From positions 6,912,118 to 6,976,117 of the forward strand of contig NZ_JAIFZO010000002.1 in assembly GCF_026341275.1 (NCBI RefSeq): DNA of 64,000 nucleotides. Reading direction: 5' to 3'. How positions within the stretch are numbered: position 1 is the stretch's first letter; the number at the start of each line of letters is the position of its first letter. This DNA is from Streptomyces ortus (GTDB taxonomy: Bacteria; Actinomycetota; Actinomycetes; Streptomycetales; Streptomycetaceae). Of this stretch, positions 17,042 through 27,227 are shown in pieces. The notes beneath the pieces were generated by a model. It had not been told where the DNA came from and did not search any database. It was given only the letters and a program-made list of their open reading frames with translations. The position numbers and the translations under genes are program-made.

Positions 17042-17497
17042 ATGACGATCACGGTGAACGGTGTCGACGAACTCAGGAAACTCGTCGGGGGCGACCTCGG
17101 CACGAGCGAGTGGATCGAGGTCACGCAGGAGCGCGTCAACACCTTCGCCGAGGCGACGGGGGACCACCAGTGGATCCACGTGGACGTGGAGAAGGCGGCG
17201 CGGGGGCCGTTCGGGGCGCCCATCGCGCACGGGTATCTCACCCTGTCGCTGTTCATCCCGCTCTTCACCGGGCTGCTGGACGTCCGGGGGGTGACCACGA
17301 AGGTCAACTACGGGCTGAACAAGGTGCGCTTTCCCTCGCCGGTGAAGGTGGGTTCGCGCATACGGCTCGTCGCGAAGCTCGCGGAGGTCCTGGACGTGCC
17401 GGGAGGGGTGCAGGTCGTCGTCGACGGCACGATCGAGATCGAGGGGGTGGGGAAGCCGGCGGCGGTGCTGCAGAGCTTGTCGCGGTTCTACGTCTGA
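17042..17497 (+). CDS. MaoC-like hot-dog fold enoyl-CoA hydratase (CouM-like)
   Basis: 151 aa single hot-dog domain. The catalytic pair is in EATGDHQWIHVD (Asp41 and His46), followed by GAPIAHGYLTLSL and the LNKVRFPSPVKVGSRIR strand pair. It would hydrate the alpha,beta double bond of the cinnamoyl-CoA before the SDR step. ATG 17042 follows AGGGAGAG by 5 nt. It is the last gene of the operon; about 130 bp without a gene follow. Confidence 0.88.
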   Translation: MTITVNGVDELRKLVGGDLGTSEWIEVTQERVNTFAEATGDHQWIHVDVEKAARGPFGAPIAHGYLTLSLFIPLFTGLLDVRGVTTKVNYGLNKVRFPSPVKVGSRIRLVAKLAEVLDVPGGVQVVVDGTIEIEGVGKPAAVLQSLSRFYV

Positions 17498-17594
17498 CGG
17501 GGTCTTCGGGGCTTTGCCGGGTGCGGGTCCGCGGGGGCTGAGCGCGCGGTTCCCCGTGCCCCGGGGAGGGAGAGGTGGCTGGGTGCCCCTCGCC

Positions 17595-17630
17595 GAAAAG
17601 ACCAAAGGATTGCGCCGTTCCCCGCGCCCC
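17595..17630. repeat. Streptomyces-type intergenic repeat, copy 1
   Basis: Core AAAGACCAAAGGATTGCGCC followed by GTTCCCCGCGCCCC. It is the inverse complement of copies at 18507-18544 and 18574-18613, so the PaaX gene is flanked by inverted copies. Repeats of this GGGGCGCGGGGAAC type are widespread next to gene ends in Streptomyces. Confidence 0.75.
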
Positions 17631-18460
17631 TATGGGTTGGAGGGGCGTACCGGGACCAGGTCCAGGAGGTGGTCCGCGGAGTGCTGGGCCAGGGGGGTCA
17701 GGCGGGTGTACACCGTCCGGAACGTCTTCTCGGCCTGGTCGGCGGGCCAGTCGTCCGGCAGGTGCTCGACCGGCAGGCGCGGGTCCCGGCGGACGACCTG
17801 CAGCCACTGCGTGGACAGGCGCAGCCGAAGTGCGAGGGCTTCGTCGGCCTCGGGCTCCACGGTCTCCCAGCGCTGCCAGCGGCTCACGAACTCGCGGTAG
17901 CGCGTGGCGAGTTCGCCCAGTTCCCAGGTCTCCTCGATCATCGCGCCGATGTCCATGCCGGCGTCCGCGTGGGCACGGAAGATCTTCACGTGGGCGGACA
18001 GGCCGAGTTCGGCGACCAGTCCGGAGACGTCGGTCTCGCCGGGCGCGATCCACAGCCCGCCGAACAGCGGGCCGAAGCCGTTCCACGTCAACTGCGCGCG
18101 CAGATCGTGGCGTTGACGCTGCCATGACTCGGGCAAGGAGAAGCCCAGCAGCGTCCAGGTGCCGTCCCATCGGCGGTTGACGGCCCCCTCCTCCCAGATC
18201 CGCCGCTCACCGTCCCGCAGCACGGCCTCCGAGCGCTCGGTCAGTCCGAAGTACATCCGGCGTCCCTCGCGCTGCCGCCGCAGCAGGTCGCGGCCGACCA
18301 TGCGGGTCAGGGTGGACCGGGTGGCGTGCTCGCCGACGCCCGCCCGCCCGAAGACGTCGATGACACTCCCCGAATACACGCAGACGCCCCGCCCGAGCAC
18401 CTGATCACCGAGAAACGACAACATGAGGGACTGGGGCCGCAGCACCTCGTCACTGGTCAC
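17630..18460 (-). CDS. PaaX-family transcriptional regulator
   Basis: 276 aa with the PaaX layout: an N-terminal winged helix (LRPQSLMLSFLGDQVL; DVFGRAGVGEHATRSTLTRMV; LRRQREGRRMYFGLTE), a central domain with WDGTWTLLGFSLPE and GLWIAPGETDV, and a C-terminal domain with FVSRWQRWE and LPVEHLPDDWPA. Family members repress phenylacetate or related aromatic-CoA genes and release on the CoA ester. No paa genes are in view. The neighbouring MaoC operon handles aryl-CoA esters, so cross-control is possible. The stop lies inside an intergenic repeat. Confidence 0.88.
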   Translation of the reverse strand: MTSDEVLRPQSLMLSFLGDQVLGRGVCVYSGSVIDVFGRAGVGEHATRSTLTRMVGRDLLRRQREGRRMYFGLTERSEAVLRDGERRIWEEGAVNRRWDGTWTLLGFSLPESWQRQRHDLRAQLTWNGFGPLFGGLWIAPGETDVSGLVAELGLSAHVKIFRAHADAGMDIGAMIEETWELGELATRYREFVSRWQRWETVEPEADEALALRLRLSTQWLQVVRRDPRLPVEHLPDDWPADQAEKTFRTVYTRLTPLAQHSADHLLDLVPVRPSNP

Positions 18461-18506
18461 AGCCCCACGGTACGCCCCCTCCCAGTCACCGCCTCAGCCC
18501 TTTCAG

Positions 18507-18613
18507 GGCGCGGGGAACGGCGCAGTCCTTTGGTCTTTGCGCCGCGGCGAACGGCGCAACCTTCTGGCTTTCAGGGGCGCGGGGAACGGCGCAATCTTTT
18601 AGTCCTTGCGCCG
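18507..18613. repeat. Streptomyces-type intergenic repeats, copies 2 and 3 with a degenerate copy between
   Basis: Two near-identical GGGCGCGGGGAACGGCGCA units (18507-18544 and 18574-18613), each followed by a variant of TCCTTTGGTCTTTGCGCCG, with a partial unit (GCGAACGGCGCAACC) between them. They fill the gap between the PaaX start and the 3' end of the GH2 gene. They may work as transcript-end hairpins. Confidence 0.75.
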
Positions 18614-18627
18614 CGACCAGCGCCCCC

Positions 18628-21569
<2,942 letters not shown>

Positions 21570-21570
<1 letters not shown>

Positions 21571-22469
21571 CAGCGGATCGCTCCCTTGCCGAGGTCGGCG
21601 ATGATCTGCTTGGCGCCGATCGCGAAGACGATCAGCAGGGGGATCAGGGCCAGCACCGCGCCCGTCATGACCATCCCGTAGTCCGTGGTGCCGTGGACCC
21701 CGTTGAGCTGGGACAGGGCGACCTGGAGGGTCACGTTGCCCGGGTCGGTGAGGGCGATCAGCGGCCAGGCGTAGTCGTTCCACTGGCCCATGAACGTGAA
21801 GATGCCGAGGAAGGCGAGCCCGGGGCGGACCACGGGCAGCGCCACGTGCCAGTACTGGCGCAGGAAGCTCGCCCCGTCGATCTTCGAGGCGTCGAGCAGC
21901 TCGTCGTGGATCGCGCTCTTCATGTACTGCCGCATCCAGAAGATGCCGAAGGCGTTCGCGGCGGCGGGCACGATCAGTGAGGTCATCGAGCCGATCCAGC
22001 CCAGCTTCGCCATGATCACGAACTGCGGGATGGCGGCGAGCTGCGCCGGCACCATGAAGATCGCCATCATCATCGCGAACAGCACGCGGCGGCCCGGAAA
22101 GCTGAACTTCGCGAAGACGAACGCGGCCAGCGAGTCGAAGAACAGCACGAGGAACGTCACCGAGACGGCGACGAGCAGCGAGTTGAACATCGACCCGAAG
22201 AAATCGATGCTGTCGAACAGCTTGTTCAGGTTGTCGCCGAAGTGCGAACCGGGCAGCAGCTTCGGCGGATAGGAGAAGATCTCGGTCGACGTGTGCGTCG
22301 ACATGATCACGGCCCAGTAGAACGGGAACGCGGAGAGCAGCACCCCGAACAGCAGGGAGACGTGCAGCGCGACGCCTCTGCGCCGGTTGCCCCGGATGCG
22401 CGTGCCCTTGGCGGGCTCGGTGCGGGGCGGCTCGGTGGGGGCGGGCTCGGTCTGTGTGGTGACAGCCAT
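21570..22469 (-). CDS. Carbohydrate ABC transporter permease (MalG type)
   Basis: 299 aa inner-membrane permease with about six hydrophobic segments. The EAA loop reads DASKIDGASFLRQYWHVALPVVRPGL. An N-terminal Pro/Thr/Glu-rich cytoplasmic lead precedes the first helix. ATG 22469 has GGAGG upstream. It pairs with the MalF-type permease just upstream. No ATPase gene is in the operon, so a shared MsiK-type ATPase encoded elsewhere is expected, as is usual for Streptomyces sugar importers. Confidence 0.92.
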
Positions 22470-22483
22470 GGTGACGGGCCTCC

Positions 22484-23446
22484 CTAGTCTTCGCCCCGGC
22501 GCTGCACCAGGCGCCAGTTGATGATCGAGAAGATGACGACGACGAGGAAGATGCCCCAGGCCACGGCCGCGCCGTAACCGAAGTCGTTGTTGTCGAAGGT
22601 CTGCTGGAAGAAGTAGAGGACCATCGTCCGGCCGGCGTGGTCGGGGCCGCCGGAGAACGTGGACTCGTTGGCGGTGGACTGCAGCAGCACCTGCGGTTCG
22701 GAGAAGCTCTGCAGTCCGGTGACGGTCGAGATGACGAGCACGAACAGCAGCACCGGGCGCATCAGCGGGAGCGTGATCCGGAAGAAGGTCTGCACGGGCC
22801 CCGCGCCGTCCATCCGCGCCGCCTCGTACAGCTCGCCCGGGATCGTCTGGAGTCCGGCGAGGAAGATGATCGCGTTGTAGCCGGTCCACTGCCAGGTCAT
22901 CAGGGTGGCGATGGCGACCTTGATGCCCCAGGGGGTGTTCAGCCAGGCGATCTGGTCGAGGCCGACGGCCTGCAAAAGGGCGTTCACGAGGCCGAAGTTG
23001 GTGGAGAACACCGAGCCGAAGATGATCGCGACGGCCACCACGGAGGTGACGTTGGGCAGGAAGTACGCGAAGCGGTAGACGTTCTTGAAGCGGACCGCCG
23101 AGTTGAGCATCACGGCCGTGATCATCGCGAGGAAGATCATGGGGAAGGTGGCCAGCGCCCAGATGATCAGCGTGTTGCCGATCGAGCTCCAGAAATCGGT
23201 GTCGGTCAGCAGATAGCGGTACTGCGAGAGCCCCGCGTACTCCATGGAGCCCAGGCCGTCCCAGCGGTGGAACGACAGATAGAGCGAGAAGCCGACCGGG
23301 ATCAGACCGAAGGCGAGGAAGAGGAGATAGAAGGGGGAGATCGCGGCGTACAGCCGCCAGTAGCTCAGGACGCCCTTCTTGGGACGATACGCGGGCGGCT
23401 CGGCGACGGGCGCCGGGGGCCTCTCGACGAGGGGTGCGGTGGCCAT
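22484..23446 (-). CDS. Carbohydrate ABC transporter permease (MalF type)
   Basis: 320 aa. The start is the ATG before ATAPLVERPP, overlapping the binding-protein stop. A Pro-rich cytoplasmic lead is followed by six hydrophobic segments and the EAA loop EAARMDGAGPVQTFFRITLPLMRPVL. It forms the translocation pore with the MalG-type partner downstream (14-nt gap). Confidence 0.92.
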   Translation of the reverse strand: MATAPLVERPPAPVAEPPAYRPKKGVLSYWRLYAAISPFYLLFLAFGLIPVGFSLYLSFHRWDGLGSMEYAGLSQYRYLLTDTDFWSSIGNTLIIWALATFPMIFLAMITAVMLNSAVRFKNVYRFAYFLPNVTSVVAVAIIFGSVFSTNFGLVNALLQAVGLDQIAWLNTPWGIKVAIATLMTWQWTGYNAIIFLAGLQTIPGELYEAARMDGAGPVQTFFRITLPLMRPVLLFVLVISTVTGLQSFSEPQVLLQSTANESTFSGGPDHAGRTMVLYFFQQTFDNNDFGYGAAVAWGIFLVVVIFSIINWRLVQRRGED

Positions 23447-24741
23447 CAGGTACTCACCCCCAGGTGGTCGGCGATGCGCCGGCACTTGCTCATGGCGTCC
23501 TTCCAGGCGTTCTCGGGGTTCTTGCCGAGGACCCCGACGTTCTTGATCTCGTCCCTGATCGGCTGCCCGAGCGCCACGTCGTACGGGCTGTTGAAGGCGA
23601 CCGGGATCTTCTCCGCGGCGGGACCGTAGACGTCCATCGTGATCTGGTCGCCGAAGAACGGGTCGCTCTCGCGCAGCTTCCGCATCTCGTACGAGGCGGG
23701 CGTGGAGGGGAAGAGCCCGGCGTCGATGAAGCCCTGGGCCTGGTTGTCCGGGCCGAGCAGCCAGGTGATGATCTCGAAGGCCTTCTCGGGTTCACGGCAC
23801 GCCTTGGTGATCGCCAGGAACGAGCCGCCGACGTTCGAGGGGCCGCCGGGGCAGTTCGCGACCCGCCATCTGCCCTTGGTCTTCGGGTACTGGAGCTTGA
23901 GGTCGCCCGCGTTCCACGAGGCGTTGAGCTGGCTGGGCAGCTTGCCGCTCTCGGTGGCCGAGATCGAGTCGGGCGTGCCCGTGACGATGCTCGACGCGAG
24001 CCCGCGCCGTTTGGCCTCCACGGCCCGGTCCCAGCAGACCCGCACATGCTCCTGGTCACCGATGAAGTGCTTGTCCCGGTTCACGAACCGCTCGGTGCCC
24101 TGTCCGATCGACATCTCGAAGACACTGGTGATGTCGGTGAGGATGAACGCCCCGCGCACCCGCTTCTTGAGCTGCTCACCGGCCGCGAAGAACTGCTCCC
24201 AGGTGCCCATCTCCTTGGAGACGTCCTTCGGTTCGTGCGCCAGCCCGGCCTTCTCGTAGACGGCCGGCTGGTAGAACTGCACGACCGGGCCCACGTCGAT
24301 GGGGAAGCCGACGAGGCTGCCGTCGGGGGCCACTCCCTGCTGCCACTTCCAGTCCAGGTACTGGCTTTTGAGCTTCTCCGCGCCGAGTGTGCGCAGGTCC
24401 ACGAACTGGTCGGCGTTCGGCAGGTACGACGCCATGTCCTCGCCCTTGAGCCCCGCGATGTCGGGGACATGGGCCTGGCCGGTCATCGTGGTGATGAGCT
24501 TGGAGCGGTAGTAGCCGCCGATCTGGATCGCGTCCAGGTCGACCGCGTCGTCGTAACGCGCCTTGGCCTTCTTGACGACGGTGTCGCTCAGACCGCCGCT
24601 CCAGTACCACAGCACCATGTTCCGGCCCGTCGAGCCGTTCGGTACGGCGCAGCCGGACGCCAGGCCGCCGAGCGCGGTCGCGGCCGTACCGGCCAGTCCC
24701 GCGCGGAGCAGGCCCCTTCGTGAGAGCCGCACAGCTCCCAC
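23446..24741 (-). CDS. Sugar ABC transporter substrate-binding lipoprotein (Tat-exported)
   Basis: 431 aa. The N-terminus has a twin-arginine motif (SRRGLLRAG) and a lipobox LASGC with Cys near residue 31, so it is probably Tat-exported and lipid-anchored. The rest is a type-1 solute-binding fold of the extracellular sugar-binding class, with NVGGSFLAITKACREPEKAFEIITWL typical of it. GTG 24741 is preferred; GTG 24732 is also possible because GGGAG lies between. The cognate sugar is probably a beta-galactoside, mannoside or mixed oligosaccharide, judged from the enzymes around it. Confidence 0.9.
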   Translation of the reverse strand: MGAVRLSRRGLLRAGLAGTAATALGGLASGCAVPNGSTGRNMVLWYWSGGLSDTVVKKAKARYDDAVDLDAIQIGGYYRSKLITTMTGQAHVPDIAGLKGEDMASYLPNADQFVDLRTLGAEKLKSQYLDWKWQQGVAPDGSLVGFPIDVGPVVQFYQPAVYEKAGLAHEPKDVSKEMGTWEQFFAAGEQLKKRVRGAFILTDITSVFEMSIGQGTERFVNRDKHFIGDQEHVRVCWDRAVEAKRRGLASSIVTGTPDSISATESGKLPSQLNASWNAGDLKLQYPKTKGRWRVANCPGGPSNVGGSFLAITKACREPEKAFEIITWLLGPDNQAQGFIDAGLFPSTPASYEMRKLRESDPFFGDQITMDVYGPAAEKIPVAFNSPYDVALGQPIRDEIKNVGVLGKNPENAWKDAMSKCRRIADHLGVST

Positions 24742-24797
24742 CGCCTTTCACATGTGTTCGGTCTTCGCATCAGGAGAGGCGCATCAGCGCGGCGGCA

Positions 24798-25871
24798 TCA
24801 GAAGGGATGCGTCGCGGCGGATGCGTCGGGTGGGGTCGGCAGTGCCGTGGGGGCGGGTGGAGTCACCGGGGCGTGGGGGACCGGAGGGCCGGGATCGGCG
24901 GGCATACGGTCCGTCAGGAAGCCGTACGCGCGCCGCAGTTCGGGGTCCTTCAGCGAGCTCCACCACTGGTGGATCCCGTACCAGCCGGGCGCGGCCAGCG
25001 CCCCGCCGTGCCGTTGTACGGAGAGTCCGGCGGCCAGCACCGCGAAGCGCAGCCGCTCCTCCAGGGGCCAGCCCTGGAGCGAGGCAGCGACGAAACTCGC
25101 GCCGAAGACGTCTCCGGCGCCCGTCGCGTCCAGCACGTCGGTGGCGAGGGCGGGCACGTCGGCGTGCTCGCCCGTGCTCTGGTCGACGGCGATCGCGCCG
25201 CCTGGGCCGCGGGTGACCACGGCCACCGGCACCAGCTCGGACAGCTTGGAGAGCGCGTCGGCCGCGGTGCCGGTACGGGTGTACGCCATCGCCTCGGTGT
25301 CGTTCGGGACGAAGGCGTGGCACAGGGCGAGCTGGTCGAGGAGGTCCTGGGACCACCGCTGGGTGGGGTCCCAGCCGACGTCCGCGTAGATCTTCGTGCC
25401 GTTCGCGGCGGCCTTGGCGAGCCACTCGCGGGGTTCGGCCTCGATGTGCACGAGGGCCGTGCGCGCGGCGGGCGGGTCACCCATCAGCGCGTCCTGCGAG
25501 TACGGGGGCTCCTGGCCGTGGGTGACCAGGGCCCGGTCGTGGCCGTAGGCGATCGAGACGGTGACCGGGGTGTGCCAGCCGTCCGCCGTACGGGAGAGCG
25601 AGAGGTCGATGTGCTCCTGGCCGGCGAGGACCTCACGGCAGTACGCGCCGTAGCCGTCGTCGCCGAACACGGTCGCCAGGGAGGTGCTGAGGCCGTAACG
25701 GGCCGCGGCCACAGCCAGGTTGGCGATGCCGCCCGGGCTCGTGCCCATCCCGTCGGTCCAGATCTCCTCGCCGGGGGTCGGCGGCTTGCCCAGACCGGTC
25801 AGGACGAGGTCGTAGAAGAGCAGCCCGGTCAGCAGCACATCGGGCCGCGCGTCGGGCCGTGTCTCACCCAC
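24798..25871 (-). CDS. PfkB-family carbohydrate kinase
   Basis: 357 aa ribokinase-type sugar kinase. PGGIANLAVAAARYG is the N-terminal signature and DATGAGDVFGASFVAA carries the anion hole and catalytic Asp. The C-terminus ends in a Pro/Ala-rich tail of about 30 residues (PVPHAPVTPPAPTALPTPPD). GTG 25871 is preceded by AGAGGA. It opens the operon that continues with the ABC importer and beta-galactosidase, and likely phosphorylates a released monosaccharide or nucleoside-like sugar. Confidence 0.88.
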   Translation of the reverse strand: MGETRPDARPDVLLTGLLFYDLVLTGLGKPPTPGEEIWTDGMGTSPGGIANLAVAAARYGLSTSLATVFGDDGYGAYCREVLAGQEHIDLSLSRTADGWHTPVTVSIAYGHDRALVTHGQEPPYSQDALMGDPPAARTALVHIEAEPREWLAKAAANGTKIYADVGWDPTQRWSQDLLDQLALCHAFVPNDTEAMAYTRTGTAADALSKLSELVPVAVVTRGPGGAIAVDQSTGEHADVPALATDVLDATGAGDVFGASFVAASLQGWPLEERLRFAVLAAGLSVQRHGGALAAPGWYGIHQWWSSLKDPELRRAYGFLTDRMPADPGPPVPHAPVTPPAPTALPTPPDASAATHPF

Positions 25872-25900
25872 GAAGGCATCCTCTCGTCAAAACTCTTCAT

Positions 25901-25940
25901 TTTCGGTGCACCGGATCGTGTTTCGGTGGACAGGATCGTG
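25901..25940. promoter_or_regulatory. Tandem 20-bp direct repeat, likely DeoR operator
   Basis: TTTCGGTG-AC-GGATCGTG occurs twice without spacer (25901-25920 and 25921-25940), identical at 18 of 20 positions. It lies in the 127-bp gap between the divergent kinase/import operon and the DeoR gene, so one regulator could control both directions. DeoR-family operators are often direct repeats. Confidence 0.7.
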
Positions 25941-25998
25941 CGCGTCTCCGGCCGATTTGGCAAGAGTCGAGCAGAACTGAGCATAGAAATGATTGGCA

Positions 25999-26769
25999 AT
26001 GACGAGTACTGTTCACGTCGTGCTGGCAGAGCGACGACATCAACTCATCCTGCGGGCCCTGCGCTCCGGTGGCCCCGCGGCCGTGACCGACCTCTCGGAG
26101 CAGCTCGGCGTGAGCCCCGCCACCGTCCGGCGCGACCTGCTCAAGCTGGAGGAGGAGGGCCTGCTCACCCGGGTGCACGGCGGGGCGGTCGCCGAGGAGG
26201 GCGACCAGCCCTTCGCCGAGGTCGCCGAGGTGCGCGTGGCCGAGAAGGACGCCATCGCGGAGCGCGCGGCGGCCCTCGTCGAGGACGGCCAGTCCGTGCT
26301 GCTCGACATCGGCACCACCGCCTACCGGCTGGCCCGGCAGCTGCACGGCCGCCGGATCACCGTGATCACCAGCAACCTCGTGGTCTACGAGGAGCTGGTG
26401 GACGACGAGGCCATCGAGCTGGTCCTGCTCGGCGGCATGGTCCGCCGCGAATACCGCTCACTGGTCGGCTTCCTCACCGAGGACAATCTGCGTCAGCTGC
26501 ACGCGGACTGGCTGTTCCTGGGAACGAGCGGGGTACGGCCGGGAGGGCAGGTGATGGACACGACCGTCGTCGAGGTACCGGTGAAGCGCGCCATGATCGC
26601 GGCGGCCGACCGGGTCGTCCTGCTCGCCGACCGCGCCAAGTTCCCCGGGACGGGGATGGCCAAGGTCTGCGGGCCCGAGGACCTGGACGTCGTGGTGACC
26701 AACGCGCCGGCGGACGCCGGGACGCGGGCCGCCCTGGAGGAGGCGGGCGTACGCGTGGTGCTCACGTGA
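25999..26769 (+). CDS. DeoR-family transcriptional regulator of the sugar locus
   Basis: 256 aa from ATG 25999 (258 if TTG 25993 is used). The N-terminal helix-turn-helix reads ERRHQLILRALRSGGPAAVTDLSEQLGVSPATVRRDLLKLEEEGLLTRVHGGA, a textbook DeoR signature. The sugar-phosphate sensor domain has DIGTTAYRLARQL, TSNLVVYEEL, GGMVRREYRSLVGF and the terminal CGPEDLDVVVTNA. No clear Shine-Dalgarno precedes the ATG; a TAGAAA at 25984-25989 could be a -10 giving a very short or leaderless mRNA. It probably represses both arms of the locus until a phosphosugar binds. Confidence 0.92.
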   Translation: MTSTVHVVLAERRHQLILRALRSGGPAAVTDLSEQLGVSPATVRRDLLKLEEEGLLTRVHGGAVAEEGDQPFAEVAEVRVAEKDAIAERAAALVEDGQSVLLDIGTTAYRLARQLHGRRITVITSNLVVYEELVDDEAIELVLLGGMVRREYRSLVGFLTEDNLRQLHADWLFLGTSGVRPGGQVMDTTVVEVPVKRAMIAAADRVVLLADRAKFPGTGMAKVCGPEDLDVVVTNAPADAGTRAALEEAGVRVVLT

Positions 26770-27227
26770 CCGGCACGCACGGGATCCCGACGCGCTCCGG
26801 CGAGCGCGGGAACCTGACGGCGGGCGCCGGGGCCGCGATGCCGTCCACGGCGGGTGCCGGGGCCGCGGCGGCGCCGGTGACCCCGACGGCCCCGGTGCTC
26901 CCGACGGTCGCAGTGGCCCCGAGGGCCCCGAGAGCCCCGGCCGCATCGGTGGTTCCGGTGGCACTGGTGGTCCCGGTTGCGCCGGAGACACCCGCGGCGC
27001 CGGAGACACCGGTGGCCCCGGGGGTACCGGGGTCACCGAAGGCGCTGGTGGCGCCAGTATCACCGGCGGCCCTGGCGGCCCTGGCGGCTCCGGTACCTCC
27101 CCCGGCCCCGGCGACCCCGGCCCCGGCGACCCCGGCCCCGGCGACCCCGGCGCCGAAGGCCCTGGTGGCGCCACCGTCCCCACCACCCCTGATGACCCCG
27201 AGGAACAGCGAAAGGGCAGTTGCGTGA
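26766..27227 (+). CDS. Low-complexity Pro/Ala/Val-rich ORF coupled to both neighbours
   Basis: 153 codons. Its GTG overlaps the DeoR stop (GTGA at 26766-26769) and its TGA overlaps the GTG of the GH4 gene (GTGA at 27224-27227). The product is almost only Pro, Ala, Val and Thr, with PATPAPATPAPATPAP near the end, and has no signal peptide, membrane segment or known domain. It may be a real linker-like protein, or a repeat-expanded spacer that keeps ribosomes moving between two real genes. The overlaps favour translation; the repeat content and less biased third positions argue against a conserved protein. Confidence 0.4.
   Translation: MTGTHGIPTRSGERGNLTAGAGAAMPSTAGAGAAAAPVTPTAPVLPTVAVAPRAPRAPAASVVPVALVVPVAPETPAAPETPVAPGVPGSPKALVAPVSPAALAALAAPVPPPAPATPAPATPAPATPAPKALVAPPSPPPLMTPRNSERAVA
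27104..27148. repeat. 15-bp tandem repeat, three units
   Basis: GGCCCCGGCGACCCC repeated three times without spacer, inside a wider region (about 26880-27150) of imperfect GC-rich triplet-based repeats. Read in the frame of the following GH4 gene it gives a collagen-like Gly-Pro-Gly-Asp-Pro pattern, but that frame has no start codon. Confidence 0.85.

Noticed and set aside
24720..26765. Plus-strand open frame running across the kinase gene and the DeoR gene
   Set aside because: It is antisense to PfkB and out of frame with DeoR with no domain; only the part from 26766 on has start/stop coupling that deserves listing.
27104..27148. CRISPR or integration repeat
   Set aside because: Units are directly adjacent with no spacers and lie inside a low-complexity coding-like stretch.
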